Part shown: positions 38,701 to 50,700 of the stretch, one piece after another
How the letters are laid out: each line of letters begins with the position of its first letter
How positions within the stretch are numbered: the stretch's first letter is position 1
From: Gordionus sp. m RMFG-2023
Lineage: Eukaryota > Nematomorpha > Gordioida > Chordodea > Parachordodidae
Length of the DNA stretch: 64,000 nt
Reading direction: 5' to 3'
Assembly: GCF_954871325.1 (NCBI RefSeq)
Contig: NC_088776.1
Span: 62,582,954-62,646,953, forward strand
The notes under the pieces: model-generated
Told to the model about the DNA's origin: nothing
The model's input: only the letters and a program-made list of their open reading frames with translations
The model's database searches: none
Position numbers and translations under genes: made by a program

Positions 38701-41700
38701 ATATGATAGATTAAAACAAATGTATGTATTTTAGAAATATATTTAATAATTAAAATTATACAACTTAATTTTTATAATGATTGCACATTTATAAATTTTT
38801 CGTTGTCAAAATAATAAATTTTTATTACTCTTAATAAATAGTCTTGAATTTATTCTTATAAATATAGCAAAATTTGTTATAGAAAGTTAAAAGTTGTAAC
38901 TTGAAAGACATTACTTTAATATTAAGAGCTAATAAATACTCTTAAATTGCCTATATAATTGATTTATTTGTATTATACCTTAAAAGTTACTTTTATTGTT
39001 ACTTTTAATACTTTCGATTATAAACAGATATATCTCCTTTTACAAAATAAAACTAAACATTGATATCTCAATAATTGGATAGAATTATAAAATGTTTAAA
39101 AATTATAGGCTAAAATTATTTACTTAGCATTCCTCTTTTTTTATACGTTTCTTTTAAAATTTAATATATTTTCTCTTTATAAATTTTCATGTATATATAT
39201 CTTTTTAAAATAAAAAATTATTTTGGTTTTTATATCGCTAAAATTGAAATGCATAAGCAAATAAAATTGTAATTTTGTAATGATATATTAAAGATATTTT
39301 TTATTCATGATTTAAATGAAAAAAAATTATAGTTTGTCAAAGACTGTGATTTAGACAAAAAATTTATGTGTACGAATAATTGTGTGTAAATTTATTCTAC
39401 AAAAATTTTTTTTTTAATTGGTATCTTAAAATATATAGATTTTATTATAATTTATATAATGAACAATATATGGAAAGACATCAAGATTCAATTAAATATT
39501 TTTAACCCCTCTATGAACATTTTATTATTATAAATATATCTAACCTAACATAAACGATTTATATTTCTAAAATTATATATGGTAAATAAGTATTAATATA
39601 TTAACTTTTTCTTGAACTATAAATATATTTCATTTACTTCATAATAAAATAGTTAATTTTGTAATTTATATTTAAATGTCTTCCATGGCATAGAAATTAT
39701 TATAAAACATGCGATAATCTTTCCATGTCATTCCCAACTATGGGACCTATTTTATAAATGCCAAACGGTGCTAATGCCTTCTAGTCAGTCCCTATTTGAA
39801 TACATTTAATTTTATGCAGTTTAAATATAAAATGTAATTATATACAATTAAATTTAAAAATAAGTTTATATAAAAAATAGAAAAAAAGATGATTTAATTC
39901 TTATATAGGGAAAAAATTTCTAAAAAAATAATATAATTATAATATACATATTAATAAAATAAATCATTATCAATAAATCACATGATGAATTATTACGATA
40001 AATAAATAATGATGAGTCAAGTTTGTCAAGCCTCAAGTCAGTTCTTCTCTTTTTTTAAAAAAATTTATAAATCGCGTCGGGCTACAGCTATATGAATATA
40101 TATTACAACCCGACAATAGCTCTAGCCCGAACAAAGTCTTCAAAGAAATCGAGGTTTGAGACCGGTCGGTGCCCAGGCTATCCAACAAAAAAAACATGCA
40201 TATGCATGAATTTTATTATATATACACAAATAAATTATTGTCGAAATGGTGGTACTAGCTTAAAGGTTATAAGATTTAGATAAGGTCTGTGCAGCAAGCT
40301 TTTTCTATCCACGTTCGATTCATAATATAACGGGATATATTATTTATTAAATTCAAGGACATATTTTGGTTAATGGACATTTACTTGTTAATAATATCTT
40401 AATCAGCTAATTTATATGACAACTCTATACTTAGCCTTTTTAAAGAAGATAGATGACATCTTTTGTTTTCTATTTTTTTTTGCTTGTTACAAAATTTATT
40501 CTAATAAGTCTTTGCTCCAAAGGCAAACATTATGATTTTCAGTAATTTCTTATTTTGTGTTAAAATACTTAATATTGAATTAGTCAATAGAACATTTGGA
40601 ATTATGATTTTACCGAAATTGTATCATGCTACATAAAATATTTTTTCGCTCTATTTTTTTTTAAGTTGTGAACGGTAATATTTTTTTATTAAAAACATTG
40701 TTTAAATATATTTCGATTAAATTTTTTGATAATTGTTTTATAAGTGTCTTGGTAATTATTATAAGATTTATAGATGATAAACGCTATTTAAAAAATCGAA
40801 AATTTATTTTTAGCTAATGAGGGTAAATATTTGTTTAATTATTTATATTTTTTATTGTTTTATAATGATCTAATCTAAAAGAATTTTAGATTTTCTTTGA
40901 AAGAGAAAACGATTACATTACATTTACAAAATTATAATACAATTAAATCAAAATATTTTTTTTTGTTATATTTTTTCTTTCTTTATTTATTTTCTAAGCT
41001 GAGAATGGTAATATATTTTAAAAACATTTTTTAAATATATTTCAGTTAAGATTTTAGATAATTGATAAATTTATTATAATTATTATAAGATTAGATGATT
41101 TTAAAAACGCTATTTCAAAAATTATTCATTTATTTTTTAACTAATGAGGGTAAAATTTAATATATTTATTTATAAAACTTTGTTAAATTTAAACTGAGTG
41201 CAAGCTAAAATGAATAGTTAAGTTTGATTTTGTTTGTTTTGTGGTTAACTGACAATCCAATCTACTTAATAAAGAATAATTGAACGAGTCAATTATAAAA
41301 TTATAAGCTATATATTACCTTATTTACATATATCCAGATAAATTTAAACTTTAAAATGCAAATTTTATTATTCCTTTTGACTTTTATTATTTTGTATGAA
41401 TTTCTGATAAACATATAATATTAAATAATTTTTATTTTGTTTTTTAAAATTTTTTATAAGATGAAAAAGAAATATAATACTGTCCAATTTGGGTCAATTT
41501 AAAAAAAAAATTCATCATTAAAATTTTAGTTAGAATTATATTATGAAGGCCTCTCGATTCTGTTATCTATAAGCAAAATCTCCAGACTTAGAATATATTA
41601 CTTTACTTAAAATCTTGATATGGACCTTTTTAACAAAACTAATAAGTATGTTCTGCTGTTAAAACCTTATTTTTGCCACAATATAAAACGTTCTAAGTAC

Positions 41701-44700
41701 GTTATTATAAAAAAAATAAATAAAAATATTTTAATGTTTTTAAAAGCAAATATAGTTTTTTTTCAAAAGGACAAGAGAAATTGTGACTTTATATAACTAT
41801 AATTTACTAAATATAATAGATTTAATTTATAAATTAGTTATTAATCTATACCTCCGTATAGCTTTATTCAATTTAATTTACGTTATTTTTCCAACACAAA
41901 TTAAACTGTTAAAATCATAAATCGAATGTAATTTATTGAAAAAGAAAAAAATAAGTTCTTTTTTAATAAAAATTAAAAACATATCCAAAAAATAAATTCC
42001 AGAAGATTTTAAAAATTTCAAAAATTTAACATATAATTTTAATGCCAATTTTTAAAAATAGATTTATGAAACATCCTTAAATAAAAAATCTAACTTTTCT
42101 TAAAATTAGTGTTATTTAAAATTACGCTTTTAAAAATAATGCTATAACAGAATGGCTTGTCGATTTTAATAAAGAACATAAATATCTGGGACTCCTTGTG
42201 GATAAAACATCTAAATAATTACTCTAAAAAATCCTAATATCTTAATTGCTAGCTTACCTGGTTTTCTTTAAAAATTTATTTATCTATTACTGAATTAAGG
42301 TTACAACCAACAAAATTAAAGTTGAATATTTTTAAATATAAATATTGTTTTGTTTTGATCTGAATAAGTTATCTGACTAAAATAATGTTTTAAATAATTT
42401 TTAAGTGTGTTTTTTTGACATTCGCAACGCGGCAATGATCGAATAAAGTTTTTAAAAAAATATAATAAATTCTTTAAAATTTTATTAATAAAAATAAATA
42501 AGATATTATATAATTAACTCTATGTAGCTATATAAAATGTTTAAACATAAATTATCGGAAACATTTAGAGTGGAATGTGTTAATTTTCTACAAAATTGAT
42601 TCGTTTAAAAGAGTCGAGTAATTTACTATTAGTATTCGTGTGAATAATAAAATTTTTTCTATCTGTATTCGACTCGGATGTTTCTATCTTTAAAAATACA
42701 AAATATTTTAATTGTGCATCTGATGTCAGAGAACTGCACAGGCTTCGGACATCAAAAAAAAATTTTCTCGGGTTCGGGCTTGGGTCTGGTTGTAAAAGCT
42801 GTCCGACCCGAAAACCCGACCAGACCCGACCCGAAAATAAATAATAATATTAATATCTTAAATAGTCAGTATAATTTATAATATTAATTATAAAATCATA
42901 TTATTTAATATTTATCACATTTTAGGATTAAAATGTCAATCATATTAACATGTCATGTCATTATTAATTATTATTTTATAAACCTAACAACCGGATACCA
43001 AACTATTTTATCACTAAATTGTGTGTTTCCCGTGAATTACAAGATAAGACATATTTTGTGTACTAAAGATAAGTTTCATTCATTATTTATTATTTATCCA
43101 TTGTCTTTTATAACATTTGTTTTAAAAAATTTCCATATAAAATTTATGATTGGGATTTGATTCAGGGGAACTTATTTCTATAATTTAAATTTCACTGCCA
43201 TAAATGTTAATCATCCCATCCTAGAAATTAAAAAATATTATATAAAATTGGTAAGTTACATTTATATATAAAATATAATCTTTACTTATTTCGTTTTGGT
43301 ATTATTATTTTTTTATCTATCTACCTTAATATTAGTTATAAATTTTCCAGATAATTTTGGTTGTCAATATTAATTAAAATATGGCAGAAAAAAATTAGGA
43401 AATTAATACAAGATTCTCAAAGAAAATAAGATGTATACTGTGATATGTAAAATTTAAAACATGAATATTAAAAAGAATCTGTATCTGTATCTTTTGTCAA
43501 GAAAATAAAAAAGATACAAGATTCTTTTCAGAATTAAGGATCTTAGATACAGATATTAGTATCTTATTAAAAATGTCAAAATATACTGAAAGATATAAAG
43601 GGATCTTGTATCATGTATCTTAGATACAAGTATTAGCAGTACTGCCCAACTCTGTTTATTTCAATCTAATTTATTAAAGTCATTTTAAATATTTTTTTTA
43701 ACACAGCCATATTAAAAAAATTATCTTAATGGATGCAAAATTAAAAAGAATTGGTGAAAAGATTAAGACAAAGGAGTATGAAGTAAGGAAGAATCTTAAT
43801 GGAAAATCCGATGTATGGAAGAAATTTTCATTTATATATGATGAAAATAAAGAAAAGCTTAATTATGTCATTTCTATTATATGCAAATTTATTTATGTAT
43901 ATAATTCAATAACAACAGGTATATGAACTTATTAAATTATTTTAAGAACAAATCAATTTAAAAGACATAAATGTGTATATACAAATACAAGTACAACAGC
44001 AGAGAGTAAAAAGACACAATTAACAATTGATAGTCTTTTTGGTACTGATCCGAAAAAACTCAAAAGTTGTACAAAATTGAAAAAATAGTGCACAAAGGTG
44101 CTTACTATGTTTTGTGGACGTGATTTGAGATCATTTGATACAATTCATGGGGAAGGCTTTGTTGATTGTTGCCAATATTTTGCCAAAATTGGTTCAATAT
44201 ATGGAAATATTGATGTTAAAAGCATCATTCCAAATCCTACGACAATTTCTAGAAATTCAGTAGATACTGCTGATGGTATCCGCAATAAATTATTTTCTAT
44301 ATTAAACTCATATATGAAAAAGGGTCAATGTGCTGGTAACAAATTTATGAAAATATGGTTAAATTATTAATAAAATTATTTATTAAAAAATAATAAAATA
44401 AATATATATCTTAACATTATTAATGAATATTTTTTTCTTAAGAAACTACAGAGGTGGTAGATACGTTTTTGGACTTCTCTCTATGGGAGGCTGACAATGC
44501 GTATTCTGATGCTAGCGCCGAAGTTGACGAGCTAAAAAAATACCTAGATCCGAAATTATGTATTGATGACGATAATATTTTAAAATGGTGGAAAACAAAC
44601 CATTATGAGTTTCCAAATTTAAGTATTTTAGCTCTTAAAATCCTGGCTATCCCTGCTTCGTCGGCTAGCAGTGAAAGGGCGTTTTCCAGGTAGGGCCTTT

Positions 44701-47700
44701 GAGGATAGAAGGACTCGTTTAAAGCCAGATTAACTGGACGCCTCTTTATTTATATATCATAATTATTCACTTTGTGATAATTTTGATAATGATATTGATG
44801 AGGTCAATATAATATAATATGTTCATTATATTTTTTATATATTTATTAACTTTTATATAATATCTATATTCGCATAAATGATGCTTATTGTATTATATAA
44901 TGGTTATAATTTTTAAATTCGTTTGTATATTAATCATTTTATAATATTTTTTACAAATTTAATAAAATGCAACTTAATATATATCTTGAATAGATTATGG
45001 CCGTCAAATAAACTTTTATTTAAGGTGGCTGAACTGAATAAATACACATAAATTTTTTTTTGGTTATTATAATATTAAAACTTAAATTGCAAAATTCTAT
45101 TCGGGTCGGGCTCGGGTCGGGTCGGGTTGGACTAAAAAATGTGTGCTCGGGCTCGGGTCGGGCTCGGGTTGCGAAAAAATTACTTTGCAGTTCTCTATCT
45201 GATGTTAAACAAATAATAAATAATTTAATAATCTTATGATATATAGTACACGTTTTCAAGTTATTAACAAATTTGCATATTCCAATAAGAAATTTTTCCA
45301 TGCAATTTATAGTCAACAAATTACTTTTAACCAGTGCCGTGGTTAAGAATTTTTCTTAGAGGGGGTTCATACATATAAAAGCCTGGGGGGCTTCGCCATC
45401 CAGACCCCCTACAACGGGCCTTCGGCCGGGTTTATTTTAAAAATCATGCATCTGTAATATGTTATTATATTTTAATAGATTCAATGATTATAATATCCAG
45501 AATAATTTTAATAGTAATATAATATCTTTCCACAAACATTAAAATCAGAAAAATATAAATATTCATGGTATTTATTTGATATAAAGTCACTTTTGAATCT
45601 TTTGAAAATATAATCTTAAAAAAAAAATTTTGCTCTGGGAGAAGTCCAAACCAGGGTTGTCAGGTCAAAATTTTCAAATTGCGGGAGAAATTTGGTATTT
45701 TGCGGGAGAAATATTAAAATTGCGGTAAAAAATTTGCTAAAAAAGGTCCGCAAAATTCGGGCCAGGATTTTGAATTGACTTAATTATCCGCCTATTTTTT
45801 TATAATTAGTTTATATAAATACAAATTCGGTAACTATTTTTTAAAATAAAATAACAACTTGATTTATTAAAATATATTAATTTATAAAAAAGAATGTAAA
45901 CAAGATAAAATTTTATAAAAAAAATAAACTTAATTATATAATGTAAAAAATATATTTTATGCGAATGTCTGGCAAAACATCCGCAATTGGAAATTTACCT
46001 TTTGTGTGTGTATAAAATTATAGGGATAGACGCTTAATTATCACGTATTACGTTTAAATATATAATAAGGTAATATTGTACTCATTTCAATGATAATTAT
46101 TTTATTTATTATTGTTCAATCACATTATTTTAATCAGTGCAGGAGAGTGCATCTACATCCATTGCAAAACAAAAATATTCTATAAAAATAAGAAATAATA
46201 CAGATGCAACTACGGTTGCAGTAATTGTAATCACTTATTTTGTAGTACAACATTCACAGAGCTACTTATCATTACAATGTAGGTAGAATCTTACCCCATA
46301 ATATTTAACGACTCCAAGATAAATGAAAACTTTACTTGTAGAACAAAAATGAGCAATGATATCATCAATTTTTAGAACCTGAATTCAGGAGGTCAATTCT
46401 TGACGATTTGAAAGATGGGCATACCTATGCAATTCTAACAGATGCATCTAATAAGAAAAATATTAAAATATTTCTTTTGATCCTTTGCTATTTCAAAGGA
46501 CGTTCAAGAAAACTATTAAATTTTTTCTCCTCAAATAGTGAAAAATCCAAAGACATAGCTAGCCATATAATGGTAAATATACCAGATTCGGGATTATCAA
46601 TAAATTAAATGTCAACTTTTTGATCTGATAATGCCTCAGTGAATTTGGAAAAAACCAGAGTGTATTTACAGAATTGAGTCAGCACAATGATGGTTGCGAT
46701 ATGTTCCTAATACCAGCGATTAGAGAATTTTAAAATTTTATAAACCTTTAAATATTTCTTAAATAAAGATTATAAAAGCTGTCCTAACATTTTGAAATTT
46801 TTTTTTTACTAATGAATGGCAGAGGTATATTTAGGAATGATTTTACATGTAGAAATCTACTACATACTGTTAATGTGCAGTTGCAATCAGAAGAATCTTA
46901 ACAAAGATTCACAAAATTATGCTGCAGATGTGATAATCTTTACAGTTAAAAATTAACAAAGAATTTTATTGCGCAATTCCTAAACTATATTAAAATGTTC
47001 AAATATTTTAAAATAACCGTTAGATATTGATGTCTTGTTTGAGCATATTGTAATTCTCTCTATTTATGATTTACAATGTAAAAAATATATTTATTTTATG
47101 TGAATGTATAAATAAATAAATATGGAAAATTAATTATAATGTTAATTATATATCAATTGAGATTTTAATAATGAAACATTTACCGTCCTTATTGAGATAT
47201 TTATAAAATTCCTGGCATGACATATTATAAATGTTTAACCATTAGATCGGCCTCTAATGTTATTAAAGCTATCCTTTTTCCAGGCAGTCCTCATCGAACT
47301 AAGCGCTCGGATGAGGCATTAGAATGAGGTAAAGAAGACATACTCGTAATTTTTTTCTAAGCATGGGGATTTATTACGAAATAATTCTACCCGTTTCTCC
47401 TCTGTTTTTAGACAATTTAACTTTAAGTATTCTGGCTGTTAAATACAAGTAACAATATTTATTAATGGATTTTGTATTGTAGAAGACTTAAGGCTTAAAA
47501 CGATATATTATATCAAATTTATTATTAAATTGATGTTTCGAAAAGTTATACAATGATTTTATTTTAAAATTAAATTTGATTTTAATTTTGTATATATACT
47601 TAAATGATAATGATTACTTTTTTGTTTTTATTTGATCTTAGTTGAAAATAAAGAACTTAATTATTAATATTCCTAATTTTCACGGATTCTACAATTGATG

Positions 47701-50700
47701 ATATATTTTTAACCTTCAATCTTCCGTAGTTATTTAATACAATCGCCCACATATATTCTATATTATTTATTCTTGCTCATTACTGGCGAATCATAAAAAA
47801 TAGAAAGAATTACAATCTCCTCTAACAAGACATCAATGTCTTTCGGTATTTATAATACATTTATTAAATTACAAAAACCATCAATTGACCGTTTCTTTTC
47901 CAAGCTCATAATATTTATACATTTGTAAATAGAGTTATTAAATCAAATTTTGTTCGTAAATATTCTAAAATTGTCTTAACTAAAAATATCTGCTTGATTT
48001 AAAATGTATTAATTAGAGTATTATTTGAACATTTTACTATAATATTTTTAGCAATAGCGCTATAAATTTACTATCAATTTTTAACTAGAGATGAACAGAG
48101 CTGTAGCATGATTTTGTGTTGCAACTGAATATTAACTGCTTGAAGTAGATTTTTTACATGTGAAACTAATCCCAAATTAGCTTCTGCCATTTCATACTTG
48201 AAAATATTTTTCAAAATTTTAGGACAGCTTTTAAAATCTTTATTTAAAAACTATTTTTTTAAGAGTTTAAATTTAAAATTCTGTCGATGGCAGGTATTAA
48301 CGATAAGCACCTGATAGGTACATATCGCAATAACTCACACCATTCAAAACATCTCATCATAATTATTTTGACATCCGCAGATAGTACGTTCATTGCCTTC
48401 TTGCAAGTTTCATGTAGTGTATGGCATATACAGTCAATTGGTATTATTTTATTAATGTGCTGCCTCAATTCGCTAAATACACTTTAGTTTTTGCCAAAAT
48501 TTACAGAGGCATTATCAGCGCGCTGACATACAATTCATTGATAACCCTGAATCAGCTATATTTACATTATGTCGTTAGCTACATCGTTGGATTTTTCACT
48601 ATCCGAGGAAAAAAATTTAACAGTTTTATTGAAATGTTCTTATTCTTTTAAAATAGAGAAAGATAAAGGGAAATGTTTTAATATTTCCCTTATTAGATGC
48701 AACTGTCAGAATTGCATATGGATGCCCATCTTTCAAATCGTTTAGAATTGACCTCTAGGATTCAAGTACTAAAACACTTGTTAAACCTTGCTCATTTTTG
48801 TTCTACCACTAGTAAGGTTTGCAGTTATATTGGAGTCGTTCAATATCATGGGAAAAAGATTCGACCCACTTTGTGATGATATAGCTCTATGAATGTTGAA
48901 CTACATGATAGGTGTATATTATTTCCGCAACTGTAGTTGCATCTGTATTATTTATTATTTTAGGAGAATATTTTTGTATTGCAATCGATCTTGATAAACT
49001 CCCCTGTACTGATGAATGAAATGATGTTGACTTATTATTGTATAAACAGGATAGGAAAAAATTTACAAACTAGACATGTTTTTCGAATAAATATTTAAAA
49101 TTTATTTTAAAAATATAAAAATAATCAATTATTGTCTCTCAAAATTATTATTTATATATTAAAAACTTTAAAAAAAAATTGCGTAAGATTTTTTCTGGAG
49201 ATTTTTAATTTCGGTAGTTTTGCGGGAGAGATATGTCTGCGTGTAAACTAAAAAACTACGGGAGTCTCCCGCTGATAGGGGGACATAGCAACCCTGGTCG
49301 AAACCCGAAATCCCCTCCAAGTAGCTACGTCACTAGTTTTAATTAAAAAAAACCTTTTACACCTTGTTAAATCATGCTACATTTAAATTGATAGGGTTTA
49401 ACAGAAATGAGTGCCGAATTTTTGTTACTTATAACTTGAATATTCACATCTATTATTTGAACAATCTTTCGAATAAAAAAGAGATTAATCTAATATTTAT
49501 TTCCAATTTTCAAGTTAACTATAATTATAAATTTTCTAGATAGTTCTTATTTTATTTTAATTTTTTTTTTTCAATTTTTAGCAAATATTATTGAAAATCC
49601 TCCCGAAGAAATGGAAGGTTTTTTTTATAAAAAAAATGCATATTAACCCATTAATGATCACACTAAAGGTCTGCATTGAGAAAGTTTATTGCTTGCCCAC
49701 CCAAGCTCGCCCGCCCTTACTTTGAATAGGCGTAGTCTGGTTTTTAAAATATTTTTATTATTGGACCGGTGGCGGGCGGGTTTTAAAATTTTTTTATAGT
49801 AATGTGCAAGCCTAGGAGGGTAAATTATTGATATTTTTCAGACAAAACAGACTTCAATTTATTAAAAATAATAGTTTTATTTCAACATTTTTATATTATA
49901 AATGTTTAAATAAATAAATAAAGATACCAAAACACAGCCATTAAAATAATTTTCAAACATTAGGCGGGCGGGCGGGTTAAATAAAATTTATATATAAATA
50001 AGCTGGATTAAATTTTTTTTAAAAAATAAGTGAGCAGGTAGATGGGTTAAACGAATTTCAAAACAACGAATGGGAGGGATTTTGGCTATACATGCTCATT
50101 ATAGAATTCTAGGTCACAATTTTTCTCGCTGATAAAAATTCTTCATTTTTTCAAATTTTATTAATTTTAGTCTAACTAAGAAATCATAAAAAAATCGGCA
50201 CGAAAATATTATCCTAAATAATAAATTTGAACTGGTGTAATATCTGCCACGTTGACCATAAGGTGTATAAAAATAAGTTAAAATTATATTATTGTAAAAA
50301 TTCGAAATACGATAGATAATTTCAAAATTTGTTTATTCCGAATAACTTGAATAGATCAAATTATTTGTAAAAAGAATTATTTTTAATATTTATTCCAGAT
50401 TTTTGAGTTAACTGTAAATATATATAATCAAGACGGCTCTTATTTTATTAATTATTTTTTTCATGCGATATTATTGAGAATTCTTCTCCATAAGAAATTG
50501 AAGATTATTTTTTTATAAAAAATTCTTAACTATTTTATTTCTTATAATGATAGTATATCTAATTATTGAGTTGCAAGGCTTCTACAATTTAGATTTATCA
50601 TATCAGAATACAAGTTATTATTTTAAAATATTATGAATATAATGCTTATATTTTGTCCATATTACTAAAATGATTTTTTTATCCTTTAAATTGATATATA

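Larger units (their letters stand above)
40650..41185. repeat. Tandem duplication carrying 9-nt micro-exons
   Basis: 40650-40870 and 40975-41185 are collinear copies (shared 'AAACATT', 'TTTAAATATATTTC', 'TTATTATAAGATT', 'ACGCTATTT', 'CTAATGAGGGTAAA'). Each copy held two 9-nt exons about 140 bases apart. Three still have both splice sites; the fourth (41141-41149) lost its acceptor AG. This gives a direct view of how exon number changes. Confidence 0.75.
42727..45197 (+). mobile_element. hAT transposon with exact 8-bp target duplication, 2.47 kb
   Basis: Ends CAGAGAACTGCA and TGCAGTTCTCTA are inverted repeats. TCTGATGT flanks both sides exactly (42719-42726 and 45198-45205). Subterminal regions are crowded with 'GGGTCGGGCTCGGGTCGGG' on the right and 'GACCCGACCCGAAAA' on the left. 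It contains an internally deleted hAT transposase (43729-44790) and a foreign hAT right end at about 43000-43653. Confidence 0.93.
45652..49296. mobile_element. hAT transposon with two opposed transposase copies, 3.65 kb
   Basis: Ends CAGGGTTGTC and TAGCAACCCTG are inverted. The target duplication is GTCCAAAC (45644-45651) and GTCGAAAC (49297-49304). Subterminal words 'GCGGGAGAAAT' and 'GGGAGTCTCCCGC' lie near the ends. The inside is palindromic: 46130-46980 and 49030-48070 are inverted copies of one transposase region. It may have formed by inverted duplication or by two copies joining head to head. Confidence 0.9.
45332..49335. mobile_element. hAT-type MITE (family of 9029-9433) split by a larger hAT
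   Basis: Left part 45332-45651 begins CAGTGCCGTGGTTA and carries the 'CTTCGCC' GC-rich words of the 9029-9433 element. The right part, 49305-49335, ends TAGCTACGTCACTA. The two halves are separated by the element at 45652-49296. Flanks CTTTTAAC and GTTTTAAT agree at six of eight. It is older than the copy at 9029, which has intact ends. Confidence 0.85.

Noticed and set aside
40285-40330. tRNA-like 'GTTCGATTC' T-loop sequence
   Set aside because: No matching A-box, acceptor stem or anticodon arm could be built around it.
45020-45319. Minus-strand ORF with 'TRARPEPEH' content
   Set aside because: Encoded by the repeated GGGTCGGGCTCGGG end of the hAT at 42727-45197.
48287-48651. Plus-strand ORFs inside the 45652-49296 hAT
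   Set aside because: Antisense to the minus-strand transposase copy that carries the recognised motifs.
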